A DNA stretch of 64,000 bases from Mycolicibacterium sp. CH28 (GTDB lineage Bacteria > Actinomycetota > Actinomycetes > Mycobacteriales > Mycobacteriaceae): the NCBI RefSeq assembly GCF_004745805.1, contig NZ_SRLQ01000001.1, positions 186,001-250,000 of the forward strand, given 5' to 3'. The position numbers and the translations under genes were made by a program. Position 1 is the first letter of the stretch, and each line of letters opens with the position of its first letter. The notes below the pieces were generated by a model that saw only the letters and a list, made by a program, of their open reading frames with translations, was not told the origin of the DNA and searched no databases. Below are positions 29,669 to 39,546 of this stretch, piece after piece.

Positions 29669-29865
29669 CAACGGCATCGATCCGGCCATCACCGGGGAGC
29701 CTTCGGAAGAACGGCCCGTGGCATTGCGGGCCCAGTAGAGCCGAACGGGTGGCCCGTCACAGCCTGTAATGAGCGACGCACGTCCGCGTGCGTAAGCGGG
29801 GTGGTACCGCGGCGCTCGCGCACCAGCGCGTCGTCGTCCCCGTGCCCAGGCATCTGGCACAGGAG
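29669..29865 (+). promoter_or_regulatory. T-box riboswitch of ileS (isoleucine, translational type)
   Basis: The leader carries the T-box core GGGGTGGTACCGCG at 29797-29810, whose bulge pairs with the free acceptor end of uncharged tRNA. An ATC (Ile) specifier-like triplet lies in the first stem region near 29686. The AGGAG ribosome binding site of ileS (29861-29865) follows the antisequestrator region, with no poly-T terminator. So control is at translation, as in the known mycobacterial ileS T-boxes with very short stem I. Uncharged tRNA-Ile would open the ribosome binding site and raise IleS synthesis. The 5' limit is estimated from the -10 box. Confidence 0.88.
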
Positions 29866-29875
29866 ACGAACGCGC

Positions 29876-32800
29876 GTGACCGAGAATGGCTATCCGAAGC
29901 CGGCCGGCGGCTCACCCAACTTTCCCGCCCTCGAACTCGAGGTGCTGGACTACTGGGCGGCCGACGACACCTTCCGGGCCAGCATCGCCAACCGCGACGA
30001 TGCGCAAGAGTACGTCTTCTACGACGGTCCACCGTTCGCCAACGGCCTGCCGCACTACGGTCACCTGCTGACCGGCTACGTCAAGGACATCGTGCCGCGT
30101 TACCGCACGATGCGCGGGTACAAGGTGGAGCGCAGATTCGGCTGGGACACCCACGGCCTGCCCGCTGAGCTCGAGGTGCAGCGTCAGCTCGGCATCACCG
30201 ACAAGGCCCAGATCGAAGAGATGGGCATCGAGAAGTTCAACGACGCCTGCCGCGCTTCGGTGCTCAAGTACACCAACGAGTGGCGCGACTACGTCACCCG
30301 GCAGGCCCGCTGGGTGGACTTCGACAACGACTACAAAACCCTGGACCTGTCGTTCATGGAGTCGGTCATCTGGGCGTTCAAACAGCTGTGGGACAAGGGC
30401 CTTGCCTACGAAGGCGTGCGGGTGCTGCCGTACTGCTGGAACGACGAGACCCCGCTGTCCAGCCACGAGCTGCGGATGGACGACGACGTCTACCAGAGCC
30501 GCCAGGATCCGGCCATCACGGTTGGATTCCGTTTGGTGGCACCGGAATCCGACCTGGACGGTGCTCACCTGCTGATCTGGACCACCACGCCGTGGACCCT
30601 GCCGTCCAACCAGGCTGTGGCGGTCAACCCCGAGGTCACCTATGTGGTGGTGCGGGTCGAGGACCGGCGCTACGTGCTGGCGCAGGCCCGGCTGGCCGCC
30701 TACGCGCGTGAACTCGGCGAGGAGCCGCAGATCCTGGCGACGCTGCCCGGTGAAGAGCTGTTGGGACTGCGCTATCTGCCGCCGTTCCCGTATTTCGCGG
30801 ACTCTGCCAACAGTTTCCAGGTGCTGCGGGGCGACTTCGTCACCACCGAGGACGGCACCGGCTTGGTGCACATGGCACCGGCGTATGGCGAAGACGACAA
30901 GGCGACCACCGACACCGTCGGCATCGTCCCGGTCACCCCGGTGGACTCCAAGGGCCGCTTCGACGCACGGGTGCCCGACTACCAGGGGCAGCACGTCTTC
31001 GACGCCAACCCGCAGATCATCCGTGACCTGAAGAACGGCACCGGGCCGGCGGCGGTCAACGCCCCGGTGCTGATCCGGCACGAAACCTACGAGCACTCCT
31101 ACCCACACTGCTGGCGGTGCCGCAATCCGCTGATCTATCGCGCGGTGTCGTCCTGGTTCGTCAAAGTCACCGAGTTCCGGGATCGGATGGTCGAACTCAA
31201 CCAGCAGATCACCTGGTATCCCGAGCATGTCAAGGACGGCCAGTTCGGCAAGTGGCTGGCCGGCGCTCGGGACTGGTCGATCTCGCGAAACCGCTACTGG
31301 GGCACTCCGATTCCGGTGTGGGTGTCCGACGATCCGGCGTATCCGAGGGTCGACGTCTACGGCAGTCTCGACGAGCTCGAGCGGGATTTCGGGGTGCGCC
31401 CGGACAACCTGCACCGGCCCTACATCGACGAGTTGACCCGGCCGAATCCCGACGATCCGACCGGGGCGTCGACGATGCGCCGTATCGAGGACGTCTTCGA
31501 CGTATGGTTCGACTCCGGCTCGATGCCCTACGCGCAGGTGCATTACCCGTTCGAGAACGACGACTGGTTCCAGACCCACAATCCCGGCGACTTCATCGTC
31601 GAGTACATCGGCCAGACCCGTGGCTGGTTCTACACCCTGCACGTGCTGGCCACCGCGCTGTTCGACCGCCCCGCCTTCAAAACCTGTGTCTCGCACGGGA
31701 TCGTGTTGGGCAACGACGGGCAGAAGATGAGCAAGTCGCTGCGCAACTATCCCGACGTCAACGAGGTGTTCGACCGGGACGGCTCGGATGCGATGCGCTG
31801 GTTCCTGATGGCGTCGCCCATCCTGCGCGGCGGCAACCTGGTCGTCACCGAACAGGGTATCCGCGAAGGTGTTCGGCAGGTGCTGCTACCGCTGTGGAAC
31901 GCCTACAGTTTCCTGGCCCTCTACGCGCCGAAAGTTGGTACCTGGCGCACGAATTCGGCCAATGTTCTGGATCGCTACATCTTGGCCAAACTGGCCGAGT
32001 TGCGCGAGGATCTCACCGCGGCGATGGATGTCTGCGACATCTCCGGTGCCTGCGAGCAGATGCGTCAGTTCACCGAGGCGCTCACCAACTGGTATGTGCG
32101 CCGCTCACGGTCGCGGTTCTGGGAAGAGGATCCCGACGCCATCGACACCCTGCACACCGTGCTGGAGGTGACGACGCGGCTGGCCGCGCCGCTGTTGCCG
32201 CTGGCCACCGAGGTGATCTGGCGTGGGTTGACTGGCGAGCGTTCGGTACACCTGACCGACTGGCCCGAGGCCGGTGTGGTCCCGGCCGACCCGGCATTGG
32301 TGGCGGCCATGGACCAGGTGCGGGAGGTGTGCTCGACAGCGTCGTCGCTGCGCAAGGCCAATAAGCTGCGGGTGCGCTTGCCATTGCCGAAACTGACTGT
32401 CGCAGTGGATAATCCGTCTGCACTGGCGCCGTTTACGGACTTGATCGCCGACGAGTTGAACGTCAAGGCCGTCGAGCTCACCGATGACATCGCCGCGTAC
32501 GGCCGCTTCGAGCTGACCGTCAACGCCCGCGCGGCCGGGCCGCGACTGGGCAAGGCCGTGCAGGACGCCATCAAGGCGGTCAAGGCCGGGCAAGGCGTGC
32601 TCAGAAGCGATGGCACCCTGGAGGCCGGGCCCGCGGTCCTTCTCCCTGAGGAGTACAGCTCGCGGCTGGTGGCCGCAGATCCCGAATGGACCGCGGCGCT
32701 GCCCGAAGGCGCGGGCCTGGTGGTGCTCGACGGCACCGTCACCCCGGAGCTGGAGGCCGAGGGCTGGGCAAAGGATCGCATCCGCGAGCTCCAGGACCTG

Positions 32801-32995
32801 CGCAAGTCCACCGGCCTGGAGGTCAGCGACCGGATCACCGTGGTGTTGGCGGTCCCGGCCGAGCGGGTGGACTGGGCCCGGACGCACAGTGCTCTCATCG
32901 CCGGGGAGATCCTGGCGACCAGCTTCGAGATCGGCGAGCCCGAGGGCGGCGTGGAGATCGGCGACGGCGTGCGGGCCGCGATCGCCAAGGCCTGA
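29876..32995 (+). CDS. ileS: Isoleucyl-tRNA synthetase
   Basis: 1039 residues from the GTG at 29876, with AGGAG ten bases ahead; the frame is open to 29801, but that part is T-box. Class Ia synthetase charging tRNA-Ile, with the HIGH motif as H60-YGH (GLPHYGHLL) and KMSKS at 617-621 ([13 protein letters not shown]). The editing (CP1) domain lies between them ([18 protein letters not shown]), and the C-terminal anticodon-binding and tail domains follow. Length and motif form fit the eukaryote-like IleS of mycobacteria, the type naturally tolerant to mupirocin (family knowledge, not tested here). Rv1536 position. Confidence 0.97.
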   Translation: MTENGYPKPAGGSPNFPALELEVLDYWAADDTFRASIANRDDAQEYVFYDGPPFANGLPHYGHLLTGYVKDIVPRYRTMRGYKVERRFGWDTHGLPAELEVQRQLGITDKAQIEEMGIEKFNDACRASVLKYTNEWRDYVTRQARWVDFDNDYKTLDLSFMESVIWAFKQLWDKGLAYEGVRVLPYCWNDETPLSSHELRMDDDVYQSRQDPAITVGFRLVAPESDLDGAHLLIWTTTPWTLPSNQAVAVNPEVTYVVVRVEDRRYVLAQARLAAYARELGEEPQILATLPGEELLGLRYLPPFPYFADSANSFQVLRGDFVTTEDGTGLVHMAPAYGEDDKATTDTVGIVPVTPVDSKGRFDARVPDYQGQHVFDANPQIIRDLKNGTGPAAVNAPVLIRHETYEHSYPHCWRCRNPLIYRAVSSWFVKVTEFRDRMVELNQQITWYPEHVKDGQFGKWLAGARDWSISRNRYWGTPIPVWVSDDPAYPRVDVYGSLDELERDFGVRPDNLHRPYIDELTRPNPDDPTGASTMRRIEDVFDVWFDSGSMPYAQVHYPFENDDWFQTHNPGDFIVEYIGQTRGWFYTLHVLATALFDRPAFKTCVSHGIVLGNDGQKMSKSLRNYPDVNEVFDRDGSDAMRWFLMASPILRGGNLVVTEQGIREGVRQVLLPLWNAYSFLALYAPKVGTWRTNSANVLDRYILAKLAELREDLTAAMDVCDISGACEQMRQFTEALTNWYVRRSRSRFWEEDPDAIDTLHTVLEVTTRLAAPLLPLATEVIWRGLTGERSVHLTDWPEAGVVPADPALVAAMDQVREVCSTASSLRKANKLRVRLPLPKLTVAVDNPSALAPFTDLIADELNVKAVELTDDIAAYGRFELTVNARAAGPRLGKAVQDAIKAVKAGQGVLRSDGTLEAGPAVLLPEEYSSRLVAADPEWTAALPEGAGLVVLDGTVTPELEAEGWAKDRIRELQDLRKSTGLEVSDRITVVLAVPAERVDWARTHSALIAGEILATSFEIGEPEGGVEIGDGVRAAIAKA

Positions 32996-33002
32996 CCCCA
33001 TT

Positions 33003-33063
33003 GCCGAGTGGCCGGTTGCGTACGCGGACGAGGCAAACGTCGCGCGGCAACTGGCCACTCGGC
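33003..33063. repeat. Long inverted repeat between ileS and dinB
   Basis: The arm GCCGAGTGGCCGGTTGC (33003-33019) returns inverted at 33047-33063 with one change (a G-U pair in RNA). The 17-bp stem encloses 27 bases. There is no T-run, so it is not a normal intrinsic terminator, but it could stop or slow polymerase after ileS or protect the 3' end of the message. dinB starts 20 bases later. Confidence 0.6.
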
Positions 33064-33082
33064 GGGCAATAACATCAACTGC

Positions 33083-34465
33083 ATGGAACGCTGGGTTCTG
33101 CATTTCGACATGGACGCGTTTTTTGCGTCCGTCGAGCAGCTGACCCGTCCGACCCTGCGCGGTCGCCCGGTTCTGGTCGGCGGCCTCGGCGGCCGTGGAG
33201 TGGTGGCCGGGGCGAGCTACGAGGCCCGGGTGTTCGGGGCCCGCTCGGCGATGCCCATGCATCAGGCCCGCCGGATGGTCGGGATCAGCGCGGTGGTGCT
33301 GCCGCCACGCGGGGTGGTCTACGGCCTGGCCAGCCGACGGGTTTTGGACACCGTCCGTGCCATGGTGCCGGTACTCGAACAGTTGTCCTTCGACGAGGCG
33401 TTCGGCGAGCCGACCGAGTTGGTCGGCGCCACCGCGGAGCAGGTCGAGGAGTTCGGCGCCCGGCTGCGGCGGCGGGTGCGCGAGGAGACCGGCCTGGTGG
33501 CCTCGGTCGGTGCGGGATCGGGCAAACAGATCGCCAAGATCGCCTCGGAACTGGCCAAGCCCGACGGGCTGCGGGTGATCCGCCGCGACGAGGAACGGGT
33601 GCTGCTCGACGGCCTACCGGTACGACGGCTGTGGGGTATCGGTCCGGTGGCCGAGGACAAGTTGCACCGGCTCGGCATCGAGACCGTCGGACAACTGGCC
33701 GCCCTGTCGGATACCGAGGTGGCCAGCATCCTCGGCGCCACGATCGGGCCCGCCCTGCACCGGTTGGCCCGTGGCATCGACGACCGCCCGGTGGCGGAAC
33801 GTGCCGAAGCCAAGCAGATCAGCGCGGAGTCGACATTCCCCGCCGACCTGACCACGATCGAGCAGCTGCGCGATGCGGTCGGTCCGATCGCCGAGCACGC
33901 CCATCGGCGCCTGCAGCGCGACGGGCGCGGCGCCCGAACCGTGACGGTGAAACTACGCAAGTCCGACATGGCCACGCTGACCCGTTCGGCGACCCTGCCG
34001 TACGCCACCGGCAACCCCGGCACTCTGGCCGCCACGGCGCGCAGGCTGCTGCTCGACCCCCGCGACGTGGGCCCCATCCGCCTTCTCGGCGTTGGCTTTT
34101 CGGGCCTCTCCGATGTACGCCAGGAATCCCTGTTTCCCGAACTCGAGGAAATGGGGGGAGAGGTGGCTGACACGGTGGACACCCAGGCGCCGGTGCCCGA
34201 GCCCGCGCCCGACGTCGGCGGCTGGCGGATCGGCGACGACGTCAGCCACCCCGACTTCGGTCACGGCTGGGTGCAGGGTGCCGGTCACGGGGTGGTCAGC
34301 GTGCGGTTCGAGACGCGTGGCAGCGGACCCGGCCCCACCAGGACCTTCGCCGCCGACAACCCGGGTCTGGCCCGCGCCAACCCGGTCGACAGCCTGGACT
34401 GGCCGCGGTATGTCGACGAGCTGGCCCGGTCAGCCCCAACGGCCGACGACGTCGACGACGGGTAA
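33083..34465 (+). CDS. dinX: DNA polymerase IV (Y-family), DinX/DinB1-like
   Basis: 460 residues from the ATG at 33083. Error-prone translesion polymerase. Catalytic motifs are [13 protein letters not shown] (metal Asp) and LSFDEAF (Asp-Glu); the [15 protein letters not shown] and [13 protein letters not shown]hH segments and the little-finger domain ([12 protein letters not shown]) follow. Near residue 370, RQESLFPEL is a clear beta-clamp binding motif (QxxLF). The C-terminal ~75 residues ([15 protein letters not shown]) form an extra small domain shared with M. tuberculosis DinX (Rv1537), which is similar in length. The 3' end overlaps the convergent ansA by 36 bases. Confidence 0.94.
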   Translation: MERWVLHFDMDAFFASVEQLTRPTLRGRPVLVGGLGGRGVVAGASYEARVFGARSAMPMHQARRMVGISAVVLPPRGVVYGLASRRVLDTVRAMVPVLEQLSFDEAFGEPTELVGATAEQVEEFGARLRRRVREETGLVASVGAGSGKQIAKIASELAKPDGLRVIRRDEERVLLDGLPVRRLWGIGPVAEDKLHRLGIETVGQLAALSDTEVASILGATIGPALHRLARGIDDRPVAERAEAKQISAESTFPADLTTIEQLRDAVGPIAEHAHRRLQRDGRGARTVTVKLRKSDMATLTRSATLPYATGNPGTLAATARRLLLDPRDVGPIRLLGVGFSGLSDVRQESLFPELEEMGGEVADTVDTQAPVPEPAPDVGGWRIGDDVSHPDFGHGWVQGAGHGVVSVRFETRGSGPGPTRTFAADNPGLARANPVDSLDWPRYVDELARSAPTADDVDDG

Positions 34466-35347
34466 TCCCAGACCGAGGGCGGCCATCATCAGCACCCGGG
34501 CCTGGCTGCTGCGTAGCTCGGGCACGAGCACCGCTCCGCCGCGCACCAGATCGTGTCCCGGCCCATAGGCCGCGCTGGCGCGACCGCCGGGTACCCGGGT
34601 GGTCACCGCGACTGCCACGCCGCGCGCGCACGCCCGCGCGACCGCCTCGACCACTGGGGTCCCGGCATTGCCCGCGCCCATCGCCTCCACGACCAGCCCG
34701 CGGGCACCCGCATCGGCGAACGCGTCGATCGCCGTCCCGTCGGCACCCGGGTAGGCGGCCACGATGTCCACCCGGGCTGGGTCGGCCCCCGCTCCGAGAA
34801 AGGCCCGCCGCTTGGTGCCGGTCACCGTGAACGTGCCGGCGCTGACCTCACCTACCGGCGAGCGGCCTCCGAACAGCGCGGGGCCGCCCACCTTCGTGGT
34901 GCCCAGCGGGGGCCGCACCGAACCGGCGAAACAGATCAGCGGCCCCAGCCCGCGCGCCTGCGGGCTGGCGGCCACGGTCAGCGCGTCGCGCAGGTTCGCC
35001 GGCCCGTCCGCGTCGGGGTCGTCGGCCGAGCGAGCCGCGCCGGTCAGGACCACCGGCACCGCGCCGGCATAGGTGAGTTCGAGCCACAGCGCGGTCTCCT
35101 CCATGCTGTCGGTGCCGTGGGTGACGACGATCCCGTCGGCCCGGCCGGCGGCGTCGCCGACCGCATCGCCGATGCGCACCCAGTGCGCCGGAGTCAGCTG
35201 CGAGCTATCCAGGGTGAACAGGTCCACCACCTGCGCGTCCAGGCCGGCCACCAGCTCGGCACCGGTGTGCGCCGGTCGCAGCACACCCTCGGTGTCGGCG
35301 CTGGTGGCGATCGTCCCGCCGGTGGTGATGACGACGAGTCGGGGCAT
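34430..35347 (-). CDS. ansA: L-asparaginase
   Basis: 305 residues, Rv1538c position. Hydrolyses L-asparagine to aspartate and ammonia; in M. tuberculosis AnsA supports nitrogen supply and acid resistance. The N-terminal TTGGTIATS holds the first active-site Thr. [16 protein letters not shown] holds the second Thr-Asp pair, and the downstream block [16 protein letters not shown] is typical of bacterial asparaginases. No signal peptide. The start codon lies 59 bases from the 63-bp repeat array, so its promoter must be beside or in that array. Its 3' end overlaps dinX by 36 bases. Confidence 0.93.
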   Translation of the reverse strand: MPRLVVITTGGTIATSADTEGVLRPAHTGAELVAGLDAQVVDLFTLDSSQLTPAHWVRIGDAVGDAAGRADGIVVTHGTDSMEETALWLELTYAGAVPVVLTGAARSADDPDADGPANLRDALTVAASPQARGLGPLICFAGSVRPPLGTTKVGGPALFGGRSPVGEVSAGTFTVTGTKRRAFLGAGADPARVDIVAAYPGADGTAIDAFADAGARGLVVEAMGAGNAGTPVVEAVARACARGVAVAVTTRVPGGRASAAYGPGHDLVRGGAVLVPELRSSQARVLMMAALGLGLPVVDVVGRWG

Positions 35348-35406
35348 GCCGTCATCATGGCGTACCGGCCGTGAAGTGGCCCACCAACGAAGCAGTCCGC
35401 AATATC

Positions 35407-35643
35407 GGGCTCCTCATCGCGGCTCGTACCTCGCCGCTAGATCGTCGCCCGACTTGGGTTTTGTGTGCCGGGCTCCTCATCGCGGCTCGTACCTCGCCGC
35501 TTGATCGTCGCCCGACTTGGGTTTTGTGTGTCGGGCTCCTCATCGCGGCTCGTACCTCGCCGCTTGATCGTCGCCCGACTTGGGTTTTGTGTGTCGGGCT
35601 CCTCATCGCGGCTCGTACCTCGCCGCTAGATCGTCGCCCGACT
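35407..35643. repeat. 63-bp tandem repeat array (3.8 copies) between ansA and lspA
   Basis: Units start at 35407, 35470, 35533 and 35596, each opening with GGGCTCCTCATCGCGGCTCG; the fourth ends at 35643 after 48 bases. Copies are nearly identical: units 1 and 4 have CGCTAGATC, units 2 and 3 CGCTTGATC. Each unit can fold: GCGGC/GCCGC inside TCGGGC/GCCCGA, followed by a T-rich TTGGGTTTTGTGTG. The period is a multiple of three, so the array reads as a 21-residue repeat in open frames on both strands; I regard these as accidental. It fills most of the 312-base gap between two divergent genes. Confidence 0.95.
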
Positions 35644-35659
35644 AGGGAATGATGGGGGA

Positions 35660-36250
35660 GTGACCGACGAAACCAGCGGACGTGCCGAGCCGGTGACCGA
35701 TGCCGGCGACCAGCAGGTCGGCCGGGACACCCCGCGTCGGCTGCGGCTGTTGTTGTCGGTGGCCGGCGTGGTGCTGGCCCTCGACGTGATCACCAAGGTG
35801 CTGGCGGTGAAGCTGCTGACCCCGGGTCAGCCGGTGTCCATCATCGGCGACACCGTGACCTGGACGTTGGTGCGTAATTCGGGTGCGGCGTTCTCGATGG
35901 CGACCGGTTACACCTGGGTACTGACCCTGGTCGCCACCGGCGTAGTGGTCGGGATCATCTGGATGGGCCGCCGGCTGGTGTCGCCGTGGTGGGCGGTTGG
36001 TCTTGGGATGATCCTCGGCGGCGCGCTGGGCAATCTGGTCGACCGGTTCTTCCGTTCGCCGGGGCCGCTGCGTGGTCACGTTGTCGACTTCCTGTCTATC
36101 GGCTGGTGGCCGGTGTTCAACGTGGCCGACCCGGCAGTGGTCGGCGGTGCCATCCTGTTGGTGGGCCTGTCGCTGTTCGGCTATGACTTCGACACCGCCG
36201 GCCGTCGCCGACCTGAGCACCAGCCCGGCGACGACGCCGAGACCGCCTGA
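35660..36250 (+). CDS. lspA: Lipoprotein signal peptidase II
   Basis: 196 residues from the GTG at 35660. Membrane aspartyl peptidase that cuts the signal peptide of lipoproteins after lipidation. A ~30-residue polar N-terminal extension, usual in mycobacteria, is followed by four membrane helices. The catalytic Asp pair is D128 (GNLVDRFF) and D157 (FNVADPA); the conserved [14 protein letters not shown] and [19 protein letters not shown] blocks are complete. It starts 16 bases after the 63-bp repeat array. A purine-rich GGGGGA directly touches the start, so the start site is not perfect. The stop overlaps the next ATG (TGATG). Confidence 0.94.
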   Translation: MTDETSGRAEPVTDAGDQQVGRDTPRRLRLLLSVAGVVLALDVITKVLAVKLLTPGQPVSIIGDTVTWTLVRNSGAAFSMATGYTWVLTLVATGVVVGIIWMGRRLVSPWWAVGLGMILGGALGNLVDRFFRSPGPLRGHVVDFLSIGWWPVFNVADPAVVGGAILLVGLSLFGYDFDTAGRRRPEHQPGDDAETA

Positions 36251-37176
36251 TGGCGGAACGGTCGATGCCGGTCCCCGAGGGCCTGGCCGGCATGCGCGTC
36301 GACGCCGGCCTAGCTCGTCTGCTGGGCCTGTCGCGTACCGCCGCGGCCGCCATCGCCGAGGACGGCGGGGTGGAGATCGACGGCGCCAGGGCCGCCAAGT
36401 CCGACCGGCTCGAAGCCGGCGCCTGGCTGCTCGTCCGGATTCCTGAGGCCGCGCCGCCGCCGGAGAACACCCCGGTCGAGATCGAGGGCATGAAGATCCT
36501 GTACTCCGACGCCGACATCGTCGCTGTCGACAAACCCCCGGGCGTGGCCGCGCACGCCACGGTCGGCTGGCACGGTCCGACCGTGCTGGGCGGGCTGGCC
36601 GCGGCAGGCTTCCGGATCAGTACGTCCGGCATCCACGAACGACAGGGCATCGTGCACCGCCTCGACGTCGGCACCTCCGGGGTCATGGTCGTCGCCCTGT
36701 CCGAGCGGGCCTACACCCTGCTCAAGCGGGCGTTCAAGCAGCGCACCGTCGAGAAGCGCTATCACGCGGTCGTGCAAGGACATCCCGACCCCTCCAGCGG
36801 CACCATCGACGCGCCGATCGGCCGGCACCGCGGGCACGACTGGAAGTTCGCCGTGACCGAATCCGGCCGCCCCAGCATCACCCATTACGACACACTCGAA
36901 ATGTTCCGGGCGGCAAGTCTTCTCGACATCCATCTGGAGACCGGCCGCACCCATCAGATCCGGGTGCACTTCGCCGCGTTGCACCACCCGTGCGCGGGCG
37001 ATCTGACCTACGGAGCCGATCCGGTCCTGGCCAAGCGGCTCGGCCTGGAGCGGCAGTGGCTGCACGCGCGGTCGTTGGCCTTCGCGCACCCCGCCGACGG
37101 TCGACACATGGAGATCACCAGCCCGTACCCGGCTGATCTGCAGCACGCCCTGGATGTGTTGCGCACCGAATCGTGA
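36250..37176 (+). CDS. RluD-type 23S rRNA pseudouridine synthase
   Basis: 308 residues, Rv1540 homologue. The N-terminal S4 RNA-binding domain (about 1-75; [22 protein letters not shown]) is followed by the RluA/RluD catalytic domain with the nucleophile Asp D139 in [18 protein letters not shown] and the later [14 protein letters not shown] block. It should convert uridines of 23S rRNA to pseudouridine. The start codon overlaps the lspA stop by one base, so the two are translationally coupled, the same lspA-rluD order as in many bacteria. The rarD start overlaps its own stop (GTGA). Confidence 0.92.
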   Translation: MAERSMPVPEGLAGMRVDAGLARLLGLSRTAAAAIAEDGGVEIDGARAAKSDRLEAGAWLLVRIPEAAPPPENTPVEIEGMKILYSDADIVAVDKPPGVAAHATVGWHGPTVLGGLAAAGFRISTSGIHERQGIVHRLDVGTSGVMVVALSERAYTLLKRAFKQRTVEKRYHAVVQGHPDPSSGTIDAPIGRHRGHDWKFAVTESGRPSITHYDTLEMFRAASLLDIHLETGRTHQIRVHFAALHHPCAGDLTYGADPVLAKRLGLERQWLHARSLAFAHPADGRHMEITSPYPADLQHALDVLRTES

Positions 37177-38081
37177 CCGGGACACCACAGCGCGGCGACA
37201 CCAAGAGAGGTGGGCTGCTCTTCGGCATCGGTGCCTACGGTTCATGGGGGCTGTTCCCGGCATTCTTTCCGCTTCTGAAACCGGCCGGGGCGCTTGAGGT
37301 TCTGGCCCACCGCGTCATCTGGACCATGGTCTTGATGGTCGGCGTGATCGTCGCGATGCGTCGGCTCTCGGACCTGCGGTCGTTGACCCGGCGCACCTGG
37401 CTGCTGCTGGTATGCGCGTCGGCGCTGGTGTCGGCGAACTGGGTCATCTACGTCTACGCCGTCAACAACGGCCACGTGGTCGACGCTGCGCTCGGCTACT
37501 TCATCAACCCGTTGGTCAGTGTGCTGCTCGGGGTGCTGATCTTTCGCGAGCGGCTCAATCGGCCTCAGGTTGGCGCACTGCTGATCGCCCTGGCGGCGGT
37601 GGTGCTGTTGGCGGTCGAGGTGGGTGGGCCGCCGGTCGTCGCGCTGGGCCTTGCATTCACGTTCGGCTTTTACGGTGTGGTGAAGAAGGTGGTGCCGGTC
37701 GATCCGCGGGTGAGCGTGGGGCTGGAAGCCGCGATCGCCGCGCCGTTCGCGATCGTCTACGTGGTGGTGTTGCAACTGTCCGGGCACGGCCAGTTCACCA
37801 ACAACGGTGTCGGCCACATCGCGCTGATGGTCCTTTCTGGCCCCATCACCGCGATCCCGCTGCTGTTGTTCGCCACCGCTGCTCAGCGACTGCCGTTGGT
37901 AACGCTCGGTCTGCTGATGTACCTCACTCCGGCCATGCAGATGACCTGGGGTGTGGTGGTGGGCCACGAGCCCATGCCGCCGGCGCGCTGGGTCGGCTTC
38001 GGGTTGATCTGGCTGGCGTTGGTGGTATTCAGTGCCGACGCGTTGCGGCGGGCCCGTCAGTCACCGGCGGCACGGAGCTGA
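37173..38081 (+). CDS. rarD: RarD-type EamA/DMT-superfamily permease
   Basis: 302 residues with ten hydrophobic segments in two EamA repeats. The start [19 protein letters not shown] and [33 protein letters not shown] are characteristic of the RarD protein group; [18 protein letters not shown] and [12 protein letters not shown] are in the second half. RarD has been linked to chloramphenicol sensitivity, but its substrate is unknown. The GTG start overlaps the previous stop by four bases, making lspA-rluD-rarD one operon. Confidence 0.9.
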   Translation: MTGTPQRGDTKRGGLLFGIGAYGSWGLFPAFFPLLKPAGALEVLAHRVIWTMVLMVGVIVAMRRLSDLRSLTRRTWLLLVCASALVSANWVIYVYAVNNGHVVDAALGYFINPLVSVLLGVLIFRERLNRPQVGALLIALAAVVLLAVEVGGPPVVALGLAFTFGFYGVVKKVVPVDPRVSVGLEAAIAAPFAIVYVVVLQLSGHGQFTNNGVGHIALMVLSGPITAIPLLLFATAAQRLPLVTLGLLMYLTPAMQMTWGVVVGHEPMPPARWVGFGLIWLALVVFSADALRRARQSPAARS

Positions 38082-38236
38082 CGACGCGGCCCCGCACCTG
38101 GTCAATGCACGACGTGCTCAAGCCGTCGAAGACGTGCTCTAGAGTGCCAGGCATTGCATCGGTCGGGTACCTGAAGTCAAGGCCGGTGGTACCCGGCGGA
38201 CGCTGGTGGCATTGGGGCTCAGGGAGGTAGCCGACG

Positions 38237-38260
38237 ATGGTCAGAACGCGACATGGGTGA
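38237..38260 (+). CDS. Possible 7-codon upstream ORF overlapping the next start
   Basis: ATG at 38237 has the good ribosome binding site GGGAGG about eight bases ahead and encodes MVRTRHG, ending TGA at 38258-38260. The start of the following membrane protein (ATG 38253) lies inside it and has no site of its own. Ribosomes finishing the short frame could restart on the downstream gene. It may equally be chance, or the downstream start may be misplaced. Confidence 0.3.
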   Translation: MVRTRHG

Positions 38261-39512
38261 TATCGGCGTCAGGGATGGCCATGCGCCGAGCACCGAGGTG
38301 AGCCACCGGCGCGGCTTCGTCATCACGTTTGCGGTGCTGCTGGTGGTGTGGGTGGGCGTGCTGATGACCATCGCGCTGACCGTGGTCCCGGACGCCTATT
38401 GGTACTCCTACTACTCGGTCGATTACACCCTGGGGTTCATCCGGCGCGGCCTGGCCGGCGAGTTGCTCGGCCTGTTTCCGCGGGCGCACTACTTCGGCGC
38501 GCTCGCGGTGCTGCGCTGGCTTCCGACCGCGTTCTTCGTGATCGGGCTCGCCGCGCTGGCCTGGTCGGTGGCTGTGCGGTCCGGGCGCTCGGAACGGCGA
38601 CTGCTGGTGGCCCTGCTGATTCCGGTGCTGCCCTTCGGGTTCGCCTTCGGCCTGTTCTCGGCGCGTACCGACCTGTTCGGGGCCGCCGCGCTGGTCGCCT
38701 TCGCGATTGCGCTCACCCGGGTCAACACCGCCCGCGCGACGGTGATGACCAGCGCCGTCTACGGTTCCGCGCTGGTTGTACTGACCCTCATCCACGAGGC
38801 GACGCCATTTCTGTTCGGGCTCGGCGTGCTGGCCGCCCTGACGGTGCTGCCAGGGCAGCTGGACACCAAGACCTTCCGGGTCAGTGCCGGGTGTGCGCTG
38901 GGCCCCGGGATCGTGACCGCGCTCGCGGTGGCTGTGCTGGGTCGGCGCGGCCTGTCGGGGCAGCTCTGTCAGCTCGTACCGCACGGGCCGGCCAACCATC
39001 CGCTGGCCGGAAAGCCCACCATCGGGCAGCTGCTGCGCGGCTTCCACTACTACGTCGACTATCACGACTGGATCTGTCGAGCGATCCTGCCGCTGTTCGA
39101 CCAGACCTTCGGTGATGCCGTCCGGTTCGTCGGCAGTATCGGCATCGGCGCGTTGGCCGGGTCGACCGTCTACGGCATCGCGGTCCTGGCCATCAGCCTG
39201 CTGGCCATCGGCCATGTGTCGGGCGTTCCGGTCCAGCGCTTCGCCGCCATCCTGCGGGTGCGACCGATTGCGCTGCTGATCGGGCTGGTTCTGATGCTGC
39301 CGATCTTCCTGACCGGGGTGGACTGGATTCGGTGGTGGGTGATCATCGCCTTCGACCTCGGCAGCGTGTTCCTGCTCTACGCGGGCCGACAGCCCGAGGT
39401 CGACCGACCGCCGACCCGGCGCACCCTGGCCGTCTTCGCCGTCGGTGCCGTCCTGCTGGCGGTGATCCCGGTGGGTATCATCCCCGGGTTCGGCGCACCG
39501 GTTCCGATGTGA
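38253..39512 (+). CDS. Polytopic membrane protein, unknown function
   Basis: 419 residues with about ten membrane helices (GFVITFAVLLVVWVGVLMTIAL, FFVIGLAALAWSVAV, LLVALLIPVLPFGFAFG, a central SALVVLTLIHEATPFLFGLGVL, IVTALAVAVLG, and a C-terminal set ending LAVFAVGAVLLAVIPVGI). Early after the first helix it has DAYWYSYYSVDYTLGFIRRGLAGELLG, and a large loop (about 245-290) holds Trp, Tyr, Asp and Cys. This acidic/aromatic first loop recalls GT-C-type or DUF membrane enzymes, but I cannot assign a family. It is followed by the SecD-head-like gene after 34 bases and probably co-transcribed with it. Confidence 0.75.
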   Translation: MGDIGVRDGHAPSTEVSHRRGFVITFAVLLVVWVGVLMTIALTVVPDAYWYSYYSVDYTLGFIRRGLAGELLGLFPRAHYFGALAVLRWLPTAFFVIGLAALAWSVAVRSGRSERRLLVALLIPVLPFGFAFGLFSARTDLFGAAALVAFAIALTRVNTARATVMTSAVYGSALVVLTLIHEATPFLFGLGVLAALTVLPGQLDTKTFRVSAGCALGPGIVTALAVAVLGRRGLSGQLCQLVPHGPANHPLAGKPTIGQLLRGFHYYVDYHDWICRAILPLFDQTFGDAVRFVGSIGIGALAGSTVYGIAVLAISLLAIGHVSGVPVQRFAAILRVRPIALLIGLVLMLPIFLTGVDWIRWWVIIAFDLGSVFLLYAGRQPEVDRPPTRRTLAVFAVGAVLLAVIPVGIIPGFGAPVPM

Positions 39513-39546
39513 CCCGCCCTCCGTTGAAGGCCGAATCGAGGAGCTC

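Noticed and set aside
29761..29811. tRNA-like fold in the ileS leader
   Set aside because: The structure is the T-box antisequestrator region; no complete cloverleaf or CCA-flanked acceptor stem.
35407..35643. CRISPR array
   Set aside because: Units are contiguous and identical over the full 63 bases with no variable spacers, and no cas genes are near.
35355..35652. Open frames on both strands of the 63-bp array encoding 21-residue repeats
   Set aside because: They follow from a repeat length divisible by three; no start site, no conservation argument, and both strands are open alike.
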